Positions 15,602 to 25,274 of a DNA stretch of 54,737 nucleotides are shown piece by piece. The position numbers were made by a program, and so were the translations under genes. Positions within the stretch are counted from its first letter, which is position 1. Each line of letters begins with the position of its first letter. The notes beneath the pieces were generated by a model, which saw nothing but the letters and a program-made list of their open reading frames with translations, had not been told where the DNA came from and did no database searches. This stretch comes from an uncultured Clostridia bacterium (GTDB taxonomy: Bacteria > Bacillota > Clostridia > Oscillospirales > Acutalibacteraceae): positions 1 through 54,737 of the forward strand of contig CALYBL010000031.1 of assembly GCA_944412495.1 (NCBI GenBank), given 5' to 3'.

Positions 15602-16717
15602 CTAATTATCTTTTGAGTCCTTGCCGCCGTAGAAGTTCTTTATAAAATCAAAGACCTTGTCGCTCATCATGGAATCACGATAAGAAGCATAATAAATTAT
15701 CGGATATTTGCCCACAAACCTCTTAAAGGCCTTTTCATATGCGAGATATCTCTTTTCCTCGTCCTTGCGGGTGGAAACACTGCAGCTGCTGTCCTCCGCT
15801 ATTTCCATTTCCGCGCCTATCATTGTCTTGGATATCTTCTCACCGCCGTATGGGTCGCCGTAGAAATCGACAACCTCCTGACGTCTGACGCTCTCCTTGA
15901 TTACATTTATATTCGCCTTTGTTTTCTTGGAGAAGAAATATGATGGCTGAATTACTATATAATCAAAAAAATCAGTGCGGTTGGCTATATAGCCCATGCG
16001 CTTGCCGGTCTCCGCCCAGCGGTCAAGACGGTAATACGGTATCCATGCCATCTTCTTATTGTCGGCATGTACAATACCAGAAAGATGTTTGATAAGCTTT
16101 ACCACCGGATTGTTAAAATCGGAGTTATACTCATTGCGCTCGTGATAGAATACCGTAAAGTCGTTTACTATATCCTCGGTCGAGAAATAGAAGCCTCTTA
16201 TATTATGCTCCCACACTTCGGCCGGTATCATCTTTTTGGCAAGACCGAACACATATTTTTCATATGCATCGCAGAACATATCCGCCATGCCGTGCAGTAT
16301 AACGCCGGGGAAGGACAGCCAGATATGTATGTCCTTATCAACCTCTACCATGCGGTTGACCAGCTCTACCTCACGGCGGACATGGTCGTTGAGGTTGCGG
16401 CCCTTGCCGGTATCCTTTATCCTGTTGCGGTAGCCCTCCTGAAATTTCTCATGCCAGCCGGGTGTGCGGGATATTTCCGTTATCTCCGGCGGCAGCTTAT
16501 CTACGTCCTCAACAGTTACTATCTGATGATATTTCCCATTATCGTCAATATAATAATTATATAAAAGCCCGCCGTCTAAAATGATAAACTCATTTACACC
16601 TGCCTCCAGCAGCTTCTTTATGTCCTTTTTGCTGAATTCAGGATATATTACCTCGCCGTTGTTGTCGCGGCTGCCTGTATACATAAGCATGCCCTTAAAG
16701 TTTTCGCCTTTGCCCAT
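15602..16717 (-). CDS. DUF4855-like (possible glycosidase-fold) protein
   Basis: Protein of 371 residues without a signal peptide or membrane segment. Central motifs FSTEDIVNDF, MAWIPYYR and DFFDYIVIQPSYFF recall DUF4855/DUF4434 TIM-barrel proteins, in which WIPYY and QPxY occur. Acidic residues in FSTED are candidates for catalysis but this is a guess. I start at the ATG at 16717, 7 bases after GGGGG; an ATG 33 bases upstream lacks a ribosome site and sits against a TATAAT. It follows the two binding-protein genes and precedes the FAD oxidoreductase, with its own terminator-promoter gap upstream. Probably handles the imported sugar. Confidence 0.6.
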   Translation of the reverse strand: MGKGENFKGMLMYTGSRDNNGEVIYPEFSKKDIKKLLEAGVNEFIILDGGLLYNYYIDDNGKYHQIVTVEDVDKLPPEITEISRTPGWHEKFQEGYRNRIKDTGKGRNLNDHVRREVELVNRMVEVDKDIHIWLSFPGVILHGMADMFCDAYEKYVFGLAKKMIPAEVWEHNIRGFYFSTEDIVNDFTVFYHERNEYNSDFNNPVVKLIKHLSGIVHADNKKMAWIPYYRLDRWAETGKRMGYIANRTDFFDYIVIQPSYFFSKKTKANINVIKESVRRQEVVDFYGDPYGGEKISKTMIGAEMEIAEDSSCSVSTRKDEEKRYLAYEKAFKRFVGKYPIIYYASYRDSMMSDKVFDFIKNFYGGKDSKDN

Positions 16718-16874
16718 TTTACTGCCCCCAATTATAATTGTTTCAGCCATTATATTATATAATAATATATTTTTCCAGTACTGATAAGGCTTTTTTTTAA
16801 TTATTTGGCCGACAATTTTTGTTTAAAAATTTTAGTAAATATAAATATTTTATTCCCAGAAACAAACTGAAACG

Positions 16875-16907
16875 AAAAAATGACGCCCTCCTTACCGGAG
16901 GGCGTCA
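16875..16907 (-). terminator. Terminator after the first binding-protein gene
   Basis: An 11-bp perfect GC-rich stem (16881-16891 with 16897-16907), followed on the minus strand by TTTTTT. It separates the importer genes from the 15602-16717 gene. Confidence 0.85.
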
Positions 16908-16931
16908 AAACAGTATCCTTTTTTGTCTCTG

Positions 16932-18785
16932 TTAATTGCTTCTTACCTGCTCAATAGTCACATTATCTATGATTATTGTGCTTGGAACCTTCCTGCCGCC
17001 CAGAAGCATTGTAAACACTGTCTCATTATCGGACACCGGCTCAAATGTTATCTCGGCATGCCTTACCTCACCGTTTGGTGAAGCCTCAGGCGTAAAGTAA
17101 ACAGCATCTCTTTGCTTTTCTGTAGAGGTATTGTAGTAGGCCAGGAAATATTCTGCCTCATCGCCTAACTCACCCACTACCTTATAATCGAACGATATAT
17201 TATAGGTAGTGTAACCTGAGAGCCTGTATTCCTCAGCCAAAACAGCGAGCACATTGGTGCTTCCGTTCGCGTCCGGATTAAATTCTATCTTAAGTGAGCC
17301 GTTTCCGTCAATTGCTTCATCGCCAGTGGCCTGAGTAAGCTCAGCTTCTTTAACCGTCGAGCCTACCTGCCAGCCGTCTATACCGCTTTCAAAATCAAAT
17401 GTGTACGGCTCATGGTCTACAAGTGTCGGCCATTCAACTGCAGAGTTTATCCTGTCAACGTCAGCCTGATATGTTGCTCTCCATTCTTCTATAGCGCTGG
17501 CATTGTCAGAGCCATAGCCCACAGCCTGAAGCAGATCCCTGCCGTAATTTGTAAGAAGAGCATCATATGATTCGGCATAGAAAGCCTTTTCCGTCATTTC
17601 CTGCCTCATGAGCTTGCGCTCTTCAGTTATATACTGCCCGTAGGTTGTGTTTTCCTCTCTATCCTGCTGCTCATACATATCTTCCTGACAAATCATTTCG
17701 ATAAGCGTCGCTGTTGTATAAGGATTCGGACAGCCGTTTATAAAGCTCATACCGCCGCAGGAAACCGCATTGTATTTATCGGTATTGTCAGTGCCGTACG
17801 GCAGCGGAACCATATCCCATTCAAACGACGGACCGGCTTCACCCGTCTGATACATTTCCCATATTGCCCAGTACGGTTCAATCATAAAGAGATAAGTTCC
17901 CCTGGAAAAATTCACCTGAGGAGTGCCTCCGGCGTTGTCAAATGTTCCGGCCTTGTTAAACTGAATATCACGGTAATAGTCAAAAGCTCTCAGCTGGGCC
18001 TCACTGTCCAGATTAAGGATATACTTTCCGTTTGTATCCGTTGTGACCATTGCCGTATGGTTCATGTTGTCCCACATATTTGTGTAGTTCGTGGTTATTC
18101 CTCTGGTGTCATATACACCGTCACCGTCATTGTCGCGAGTAGCGGCATAAGCCATTTCATGGAATGTCTCCACCGTCCACTCATCGTTTTCATAAAGCTC
18201 CATCGGGTCGTCCATATTGAGCTCGGCGATCATATCCTTGTTGTAGAAAACATAGAACGGGTTGACAAAATTATACGGAACCACCATATAATAATCACCA
18301 TTATACAGCGCAAACTGGTCCATGACATCTATATTAACCCAGGTGTTTTCCTCCAGCATTTCCATATCCACATAGTCTCCTATGGGCTGAGTATATTGTC
18401 TGATATAGAAAAGAGGATAATCACTGTTTGCCACCCATACCGCGTCATACGGATTCTGTGCCGCTATTGCCGCATAGATTTTACTGGTATTTTCGGCTAC
18501 GCTAAAAGTTGCAGGTATATATTCTACCGTCTTGTTGTAGTCCTGCTCAAATCTCGCTACCGCGCGGTTGCGCCATTCGTTTACGCTTTTGTCAAGTCCG
18601 GGGAAAAGCACGCGAATTGTGTCAGATTCTGCATCCATCGCCGCCTGCCTTTCAGCAGATACAGTGAATTCAACATCCCTCGGCTCAGGCAGTTGATCTC
18701 CGCTGCAGGAAGACAATGCCGCTATTGGGACGCACATGGCTACTGCCATAACTACCGACAAAAACTTTGCTCTAAATTTCATCAT
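16932..18785 (-). CDS. Sugar ABC importer binding lipoprotein with C-terminal ligand domain (paralogue A)
   Basis: Protein of 617 residues. Lipoprotein signal with Cys ~28 (ALSSCSG). Residues ~55-450 form a family-1 extracellular solute-binding fold (IRVLFPGLDKSVNEWRN, NPYDAVW, WAIWEMY). Residues ~465-615 form a beta-sandwich with FDFESGIDGWQ and SLKIEF motifs typical of carbohydrate-binding modules. It would capture an oligosaccharide at the cell surface for the adjacent permeases. Paralogue B lies directly upstream and is about two-thirds identical by eye across the whole length, so the pair arose by duplication and probably binds related ligands. Ribosome site GGAGGG before ATG-ATG; either ATG could be used. 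Confidence 0.9.
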   Translation of the reverse strand: MMKFRAKFLSVVMAVAMCVPIAALSSCSGDQLPEPRDVEFTVSAERQAAMDAESDTIRVLFPGLDKSVNEWRNRAVARFEQDYNKTVEYIPATFSVAENTSKIYAAIAAQNPYDAVWVANSDYPLFYIRQYTQPIGDYVDMEMLEENTWVNIDVMDQFALYNGDYYMVVPYNFVNPFYVFYNKDMIAELNMDDPMELYENDEWTVETFHEMAYAATRDNDGDGVYDTRGITTNYTNMWDNMNHTAMVTTDTNGKYILNLDSEAQLRAFDYYRDIQFNKAGTFDNAGGTPQVNFSRGTYLFMIEPYWAIWEMYQTGEAGPSFEWDMVPLPYGTDNTDKYNAVSCGGMSFINGCPNPYTTATLIEMICQEDMYEQQDREENTTYGQYITEERKLMRQEMTEKAFYAESYDALLTNYGRDLLQAVGYGSDNASAIEEWRATYQADVDRINSAVEWPTLVDHEPYTFDFESGIDGWQVGSTVKEAELTQATGDEAIDGNGSLKIEFNPDANGSTNVLAVLAEEYRLSGYTTYNISFDYKVVGELGDEAEYFLAYYNTSTEKQRDAVYFTPEASPNGEVRHAEITFEPVSDNETVFTMLLGGRKVPSTIIIDNVTIEQVRSN

Positions 18786-18979
18786 CCCATCCCTCCAAAT
18801 ATTGTTTACGCAATCTAAATAAAAAACATTATTTTAATTGCTGCCTATATATTATAAATTACCAAAGTGCGATTTTAAGTATCCTAATTCCACTTTTGAG
18901 TTCTAAAATTTGTCTTAATTTATATTAACTGTAACAGTTAAGTAACGCATTTATATAGAAATCTGCAAATAATTTAGCT

Positions 18980-20827
18980 TCATGTCTGCCTAAACTGCTC
19001 TATTTTGAGATTATCTATTATTATCGTTCCGGGAGCTCTCCGGCAGCCTATAAGCAGTGTAAGCACAACTTGGTCGTCCGCGACCGGCTCAAACGTTATC
19101 TCCGCATGCCTTACTTCACCGTTCTCGGATGCCTCCGGCTTAAAGTATATCGGATCGCGCTGAGAATTCGTCTGCACATCATAAAATGCAAGGAAATATT
19201 CTGTATCCTCTGTTATCTCACCATCCACTCGGTAATCAAAGGATATAACATATGTGTTATAACCATACAACCTGTAATCTTCTGTCATGGTGGCGAGATT
19301 TACCGTTCTTGCATTCGCTTCCGTGTCAAATTCTATTTTAAGCGAGCCGTTCCCGTCAAGTGCTTCATCGCCAGTGGCCTGCGATATTGAGCCCTCCTTT
19401 ACATTTGCACCAAGTACAAAACCGTCTATATTGCTCTCAAAGTCGAAAACATACGGTTCATGCTCCACAGGCTCTGGCCACTCTACCTCAGCATTAACAT
19501 TATCAAGGACCGCCGTGTAGTCGGCTCTCCACTCCTCTACAACAGAGGCATTGTCTTCGCCGCGCATGACCGAATTAAGCAGTGCAAGACCTATTGTCGG
19601 AAGAAGGCCGTCATTGCTCATACTGTAAAACGGCTTTTCTATCATTTCCTCTTTGAGTTCCTTGCGCTCCTCGGTTATATACTGGCCATATATCTCATTG
19701 GCCTCCCTGTCCTGCTGCTCGTACATGTCCTCCTGACATATATATTCTATGAGTGTTGCAGTAGTATACGGATTGGAGCAGCCGTTTATAAAGCACATAC
19801 CGCCACTGGAAACGCAGTTGTAATGCTCTTCATTGTCACTTCCGTATGGAAGTGGCACAAGATCCCATTCAAATGAAGGAGCCATATCGGTAGTCGTATA
19901 AAGCTCCCATATCCCCCAGTATGGCTCAAGCATAAACAGGTGCCGGCCCTGAGAAAAGGTTACTGTGGCGAGAGTGTTGCCTAAATTATCCCATATATCC
20001 TTCTCATATATTGCGTCGCGCACATAGTCAAAAGACGTCATCAGCGCCGGGTCATCAAAGTTAAGTATAAATTTGCCGTTAGCATCTGTCGTTACCATGC
20101 TGGTATGATTCATGCTCTGCCATAAATTCATATAAAGAGATGTTATACCGTATATGTCGTAAACCCCGTCTCCGTCAATATCACGCTGGGCAGTATATGC
20201 CATCTCATGCATCTTTTCAACCGTCCACTCGTTTTTCTCATACAGTTCCTTAGGGTCTTCAAGGTCATATTCTTCTATAAGGTCTTTATTGTAAAAGCAA
20301 AAAAACGGATTTACAAAATTATACGGCACAACCATATAATACTCGCCGTTAAATTTGTAGAATTCGTCCATAATTGTCATGTTTACCCAGTAATTTTCCT
20401 GAAGCATTTCCATGTCAAGATAATCACCTATAGGCTGAGTATATTGCCTAACGTAGTAAAGTGGATAATCAGAGCTTGTAGCCCATACGCCGTCATAAGG
20501 ATTCTTCGCAGCTATTGAAGCAAATATCTTACTCGTGTTGTCATCTATGTTGAAACCGGCGGGAATATACTCCACCTTTTTGCCGGTATCACGCTCAAAT
20601 CTTGCAACTGCTCTGTTGCGCCATTCGTCCACGACCCTGTCGAGCCCCGGAAAAAGCACGCGTATCGTACCGCTTTCACCGTCCATAGCAGCCTGCCGCT
20701 CTTCAGATATCTCAAAATCGACATCTCTCGGCTCGGGTCCGCTGCTGCCGCAGCCCGCCAAAGCAAGCGTTGATAAACAGATTGCTGCCGACAGTGTTGC
20801 CGACAGCAATTTTATCATCAATTTCAT
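18980..20827 (-). CDS. Sugar ABC importer binding lipoprotein with C-terminal ligand domain (paralogue B)
   Basis: Protein of 615 residues with lipobox LAGC (Cys ~26), a solute-binding domain (~50-445) and a C-terminal carbohydrate-binding-like domain (~460-612, FDFESNIDGF, SLKIEFDTEANA). Same plan as paralogue A, which follows 194 bases downstream. Placed 127 bases after the permease gene, a gap that holds direct repeats and TTGACA, so it may have a separate promoter for high expression, as is common for binding proteins. Ribosome site GGAGGGG, strong. The ligand is unknown. Confidence 0.9.
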   Translation of the reverse strand: MKLMIKLLSATLSAAICLSTLALAGCGSSGPEPRDVDFEISEERQAAMDGESGTIRVLFPGLDRVVDEWRNRAVARFERDTGKKVEYIPAGFNIDDNTSKIFASIAAKNPYDGVWATSSDYPLYYVRQYTQPIGDYLDMEMLQENYWVNMTIMDEFYKFNGEYYMVVPYNFVNPFFCFYNKDLIEEYDLEDPKELYEKNEWTVEKMHEMAYTAQRDIDGDGVYDIYGITSLYMNLWQSMNHTSMVTTDANGKFILNFDDPALMTSFDYVRDAIYEKDIWDNLGNTLATVTFSQGRHLFMLEPYWGIWELYTTTDMAPSFEWDLVPLPYGSDNEEHYNCVSSGGMCFINGCSNPYTTATLIEYICQEDMYEQQDREANEIYGQYITEERKELKEEMIEKPFYSMSNDGLLPTIGLALLNSVMRGEDNASVVEEWRADYTAVLDNVNAEVEWPEPVEHEPYVFDFESNIDGFVLGANVKEGSISQATGDEALDGNGSLKIEFDTEANARTVNLATMTEDYRLYGYNTYVISFDYRVDGEITEDTEYFLAFYDVQTNSQRDPIYFKPEASENGEVRHAEITFEPVADDQVVLTLLIGCRRAPGTIIIDNLKIEQFRQT

Positions 20828-20882
20828 ATTATATCCCCTCCGGCTAAATACTTGTGAATCATCAATATAAATTTATTCTAAT

Positions 20883-20911
20883 ATCCACAAATATATTATA
20901 AATAATCCACA
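20883..20911. promoter_or_regulatory. Direct repeats upstream of a binding-protein gene
   Basis: The heptamer TGTGGAT (minus strand) occurs at 20883-20889 and 20905-20911, 22 bases apart, i.e. about two helical turns, as for AraC-family half-sites. TTGACA lies just upstream (minus strand) but its distance to TATAAT is 23 bases, so the promoter assignment is doubtful. Confidence 0.35.
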
Positions 20912-20954
20912 GGGGATTGTATGTGTCAAAATCTTACCTTTGTCTGACCCCTTT

Positions 20955-21923
20955 TTATCCAACCAATCCTGTCTTCTCGATGCTTTCCGTCAGCTGGCGC
21001 TGAAGTATAACGTACAAAATAACCATGGGCGCTATTGTTATAAGGCACGCGGCCGAAATAACATTGTTCAGCATAACGCGTATTTCCGACTGTGATATGC
21101 CGTAATACGATGAGAAGAAAGCCTGAGAACTGGTAAACAGCGTCGTTATCTGGTCAAGCTTTACAGACAGTGTTTCCTGACCCGTTACCGGAACAAACAT
21201 TTTTGAATAGTAATAGTCGTTCCAATACCATACAGTTGAGAATGTAGCTATCGTAACTATGCCGGGTATTACGTTCGGCACCATTATCCTAAGGAAGGTT
21301 CCAAAATGACCGCAGCCGTCTATTATAGCCGCCTCCTCAAGCTCCTTCGGAATCTGCCTGAAGAACTGCCTCATCATGAATATATAAAGAGCTGAACGTA
21401 TGCCGTTTCCAAACAGGGCCATTATCCAGAACAAATAGTAATTTCCTAACAGTCCCATCTGAGACAGCAGTGCATAGAGCGGAACTGTGAGTGTGCTGAC
21501 AGGAACTATTATCTCAAATATTAACAAGCCAAAAAGCAGCTTGCCGCCCTTAAACTTATATCTTGCAAAGCCATAGGCCGTAAGAACGCATGTAAACACC
21601 TGAAGTATAACGCTCGGAACCGTCATCTGCAGCGTACGGAGTATCGTGTTGCCTACGTCAAGCGATGTAAATGCCATTTGTATAGGTCTTACGCTGAACT
21701 CAGCCGGTATCCAGATTACTGCCATGTTCCTTACATCATTTATAGACATAAATGACTGTGAAATCATAAAAAGAATCGGATACAGCATAACAAAGCCCAT
21801 GCCTATCAAAAACAATGCGCGCAGCAGTATCTTTGCCACTCTTCCGGATTTATGGGCAATTTTCAGCTTGTTGTCCTTGGTCCAGGCTATGGTATTAATT
21901 GCCTTCTCTTTTATTGATGTCAT
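20955..21923 (-). CDS. Carbohydrate ABC permease, MalG/LplC type (pair 1)
   Basis: Protein of 322 residues, six predicted membrane segments, with the cytoplasmic EAA loop (EEAAIIDGCGHFGTFLRIMVPNV, about 205-227) that docks the ATPase. Imports sugar with the partner permease upstream. Start at ATG 21923 with GGAG nine bases before; the frame extends to a TTG 15 bases earlier. No ATPase gene is present in the window, so the transporter must use a shared MsmK/UgpC-type ATPase encoded elsewhere, which is common in Firmicutes. The 53-base gap upstream holds a small GC hairpin (21942-21959). Confidence 0.92.
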   Translation of the reverse strand: MTSIKEKAINTIAWTKDNKLKIAHKSGRVAKILLRALFLIGMGFVMLYPILFMISQSFMSINDVRNMAVIWIPAEFSVRPIQMAFTSLDVGNTILRTLQMTVPSVILQVFTCVLTAYGFARYKFKGGKLLFGLLIFEIIVPVSTLTVPLYALLSQMGLLGNYYLFWIMALFGNGIRSALYIFMMRQFFRQIPKELEEAAIIDGCGHFGTFLRIMVPNVIPGIVTIATFSTVWYWNDYYYSKMFVPVTGQETLSVKLDQITTLFTSSQAFFSSYYGISQSEIRVMLNNVISAACLITIAPMVILYVILQRQLTESIEKTGLVG

Positions 21924-21941
21924 ATTTGGTAGCTCCAATCC

Positions 21942-21959
21942 GCCGCCCTTAAGCGGCCA
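21942..21959. repeat. Short GC hairpin shared with the rubredoxin-fprA gap
   Basis: GCCGC-TTAAGG-GCGGC hairpin between the two permease genes. The 17-base core GGCCGCTTAAGGGCGGC is also found at 37888-37907. Confidence 0.4.
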
Positions 21960-21976
21960 TTGTATACATTTTCTTA

Positions 21977-22921
21977 TTATCTGTCGTTCTCATAGAAAAC
22001 AAACTTATTAATTATAAAGTATATTATGCCTATTATAAGAAGTACGCATACAAAGTACATAAGTCCCAGCGCTGTGCTGTAAGCGTATTCACCGCTTGTC
22101 ATAAAGTCCTCTGTCTTGGTTATTACCGGGTTTGCCAAGTCTGTAAAGGAGTCTATGACCGTATAAATTATGGCAACCAGCAGCGTTGGCGACACCATCG
22201 GGAAGGTTATCTTCCAGAATTTTTCCCAGCCTGTTGCTCCTTCAATATCCGCCGCTTCATATGAGCTTGAGGATATCGAGTTTACTGCTGAAAGAAGCAG
22301 CAAAATCTGAACACCGGATTTCCACGTGATATCAAATATTTGCGAAAGCAAATCCTGTATCATATTCATGAGCTGGTCGGGTAGACCCAATCTTGCAAAA
22401 ATATCCGCAAAATCCGGCGCCTCAAACATGTACGATGACTGCGATGCCGTAGCAAGCTCCAACGTCTCGTCACCGCCGCCCATGACCTGCTCCTTAAGAA
22501 CCGTAAGCACTATACCGGACGATAGAATAACCGGGAAGAAGAATATCGCTCTGGCAAATGTACGTCCAAAGAATTTCTCTCTTAATATTACCGCCGTAAA
22601 CAAAGCAAACGGCACTATAACGGCAACATTAAGCAGCATATCACCTAACGATTCTCCAAAATCCGTGTAAAAGTCGGGATCCTCTGCCAGCAAATAGCGA
22701 TAATTATCAAAGCCGACATATGTCAGGTCAAGCGCGCCGCCGGATATCGTTATGCTGTTTACAGAATAGATAAAGGCCTGTGCAAGCGGAATTATGAAAA
22801 ATACAATAGAGCCTATAAGCCATAGGGATATAAATGCATAACCCCACACCGCACGCTTTTTTTCAAGCCGCGAGTGCTTTACTTTTATTAACTTCTTTTT
22901 TTCCGCCTTAGCAATGCTCAT
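21977..22921 (-). CDS. Carbohydrate ABC permease, MalF/LplB type (pair 1)
   Basis: Protein of 314 residues with a basic cytoplasmic N-terminus (KKKLIKVKHSRLEKKRA), six membrane segments and an EAA loop (YEAADIEGATGWEKFWKITFP). Forms the heteromeric channel with the permease that follows. The start codon lies 3 bases after the stop of the DUF5696-like gene, with GGAGG inside that gene's end, so translation is likely coupled. The periplasm-facing loop around 135-190 is longer than usual (insert near GGGDETLELATASQ). Confidence 0.92.
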   Translation of the reverse strand: MSIAKAEKKKLIKVKHSRLEKKRAVWGYAFISLWLIGSIVFFIIPLAQAFIYSVNSITISGGALDLTYVGFDNYRYLLAEDPDFYTDFGESLGDMLLNVAVIVPFALFTAVILREKFFGRTFARAIFFFPVILSSGIVLTVLKEQVMGGGDETLELATASQSSYMFEAPDFADIFARLGLPDQLMNMIQDLLSQIFDITWKSGVQILLLLSAVNSISSSSYEAADIEGATGWEKFWKITFPMVSPTLLVAIIYTVIDSFTDLANPVITKTEDFMTSGEYAYSTALGLMYFVCVLLIIGIIYFIINKFVFYENDR

Positions 22922-22924
22922 CGG

Positions 22925-25249
22925 CTAATCCTCCAATACTACATAATCGCTTGCGTCTACGCTTATACCGCCTATGCTGTAATTGCTGTCAGAGTAATTT
23001 ACAACCACGCTTATGCCGTTGTCATATGTGGTGCGGACTACATCGTCGGTCAAATATTCATGCCCTATTATCTTCGCATCAGACACCCTGCTGTTTACCG
23101 CGGATACCTCATTATATGTCTCTATTATAGTATCCTTCCACGCGCTGTAGTCTATATAGTTATAATACTCGTATTCTGTATTCTGCAGCTGGTCAAAGTT
23201 CTGTGCGCCAAGCGTATATTTTATATCACTGCCAGTTTCTATCGCCTTGAGCTTGTAGTAGGTCTGATCATAGAAAGCATTCAGTGACTCCGTCGAGTAA
23301 TTTATGAGCCCATGCATGGCTATCTGATACAAAGGTATGTCCTGCGTTTCCATGCCGTATTGGCTTGAGCGCAGAGGTACATCCGTTATATCCGACGCAT
23401 AAAGGAAAACATATGCGTTAGGGTTGCTGAAAAGCATTTTTGCATCCTGAGACAGTATATCAAGCGCGTCTTTATAATACTGCTCAGACTCGCTGCGTCC
23501 CACAGGGTTTTTGCCGAATGATGAATACATCCTCTGGCCGAGCGTATATGCGGACAGTCCGGTAAATTCATAGTCCGACGAATTTTCATATACATCCTGC
23601 GCAAGCTCTACCATCTTGTCTGCCCTGAGCAGGTATATCGGGTCGTATGTTTCTATCGGATAATAGGTGCTCAAATCAAAAGGATAAAGAGTTATCGGCG
23701 CATTGCCAAGCGACTGTATAACATCGCGCTTTGCCTTATAGGACCATGTATTGTTCCTTAAATCCGTTAAATTGACATCCGGGAATATCTCAATGCCAAG
23801 CGAATTCAGAGAGGAAAGCATATTCCTAAAGCCGCTTTTGCCGCCAAGTGAGCTTTCCGGCTTGAACTTGTACGGTATAGTGAAATCCGTCGTGCCGTCT
23901 GTCCAGTTTGTAAGTATTACAGACAAATCCGTTATGCCGGCAGCATTCAGCTCGCTGGATATGTTGGTAACATCCTCAAAGCTTGTTATCGCAATATCCG
24001 TATTTACCGGGAAGCCAAGGATGTTCTTGATTCTCTTCACGCCACCCAAAAACTCAATATACAGCTTGGATTCGTTGGCCTCTACCTGCGGAACTACTCC
24101 CAGCTCTTCTATAAGATACTGCTGGTAGCGGTTGGCCATTCCAACGTAATCGGATGAGTCATCTTCCAGAAAATAATATTTTACTTCAAATCTGTCCGGC
24201 GAAATCGGATCCTCGTCCACAACCCTTGACGTTTGCTGCTGCCATGTGGCCTCGTTGATGTAAACCGTATCATATGTCCTGTGTACATATGAGAAGTAGG
24301 CGTTGTTGACACGGTTGCTCTCGCCGACTATGTTGCAGTTTACACTTGCAGACGCGGGGCTCTCATCTATTACGGCAAGCATGCCGGCGCCTTCCTTGTT
24401 TATTCCGAATATCGGCAGACGAGCATCCATCGTAACGCTTGACTGGGTTTTTATTTCCTGTCCGAAATCGCTTCCGTATATCCTTTGGCTGTACGAATAT
24501 GTCCTTGCGCTGGCCTGATTAAATTCGATTATAGCGCCTGATCCATCGGGTACAACCGCATAGCCCTCTTCATCCGGGCCTACAGCGCCGAAGTAAGGCA
24601 GAAGCGATATCTGCGCAAGCCTGTAGTCTGAATCCTCAGGCTCGGTTATTTCATTTACAATTATAGCCGCGGAGAAGCTGTCGTCCTCAAGCTTGAGCTC
24701 TATCGGTATAACAAACTGCTGCGATGTGGTAAAGGTTATTTTCAGTCCGTTGTCTATCTCGGCTATTGTAAAATTGCCGTCATTAACAGAGCCTCTTCTG
24801 ATATTTGTATTCACAGTGTTGTCAGACTCGTTAAAGTATGAGTAATGTATGAGCGAGCCCACATTATACATAGTTGTTTCTCCGCCCGACAATGTGTGAG
24901 AATAATCCGGAGAGCTTACCCATTCGTTGCCCGTACTTTTATCAACTATCCTAACATAACAAAGCGTTGAATCAAAATACATCTCCAAATTGCTGTTGGA
25001 TGCAACAAGCTCGTAATTGATATCTTCCGGCGGTTGCTGCTCATCATCGGTCTGCTCGCCATCGGTCGTCCCATCCGTCTCAGTTGAGCCGGAGGAACTG
25101 CTTGATGTGCTGCTCGACGTACCGCTGGACGTGCTGCTTGACGAACTGCTTGACGTGTCAGGATCGGCAAACGCTACAACCAGATTCAGGTTCAGGCATA
25201 AAACAACTGCAAATACAAGTATCTTGAATAACAGTTTTCTTTTATTCAT
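22925..25249 (-). CDS. DUF5696-like exported protein
   Basis: Protein of 774 residues. Signal peptide (~1-28), then a Ser/Thr-rich linker (~31-75), then a large domain that matches what I recall of DUF5696 proteins: WVSSPDYS, YAVVPDGSGAIIEFN, GGVKRIKNILGFPVNTDIAITSFED and a TIM-barrel-like stretch SVILTNWTDG ... IEIFPDVNLTDLRNN. The acidic residues in this stretch could serve a glycosidase, but no catalytic motif is proven. It occurs in Firmicutes next to Yip1 proteins and sugar permeases, as here. Likely a surface protein that processes or presents the glycan. The start follows GGAG by nine bases. Confidence 0.75.
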   Translation of the reverse strand: MNKRKLLFKILVFAVVLCLNLNLVVAFADPDTSSSSSSSTSSGTSSSTSSSSSGSTETDGTTDGEQTDDEQQPPEDINYELVASNSNLEMYFDSTLCYVRIVDKSTGNEWVSSPDYSHTLSGGETTMYNVGSLIHYSYFNESDNTVNTNIRRGSVNDGNFTIAEIDNGLKITFTTSQQFVIPIELKLEDDSFSAAIIVNEITEPEDSDYRLAQISLLPYFGAVGPDEEGYAVVPDGSGAIIEFNQASARTYSYSQRIYGSDFGQEIKTQSSVTMDARLPIFGINKEGAGMLAVIDESPASASVNCNIVGESNRVNNAYFSYVHRTYDTVYINEATWQQQTSRVVDEDPISPDRFEVKYYFLEDDSSDYVGMANRYQQYLIEELGVVPQVEANESKLYIEFLGGVKRIKNILGFPVNTDIAITSFEDVTNISSELNAAGITDLSVILTNWTDGTTDFTIPYKFKPESSLGGKSGFRNMLSSLNSLGIEIFPDVNLTDLRNNTWSYKAKRDVIQSLGNAPITLYPFDLSTYYPIETYDPIYLLRADKMVELAQDVYENSSDYEFTGLSAYTLGQRMYSSFGKNPVGRSESEQYYKDALDILSQDAKMLFSNPNAYVFLYASDITDVPLRSSQYGMETQDIPLYQIAMHGLINYSTESLNAFYDQTYYKLKAIETGSDIKYTLGAQNFDQLQNTEYEYYNYIDYSAWKDTIIETYNEVSAVNSRVSDAKIIGHEYLTDDVVRTTYDNGISVVVNYSDSNYSIGGISVDASDYVVLED

Positions 25250-25274
25250 TTATGCAGTCTCCTATCTTTATAAT

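Noticed and set aside
20905-20941. TTGACA with TATAAT as promoter of the 18980 gene
   Set aside because: Spacing of 23 bases is too long for sigma-A; kept only as a doubtful element.
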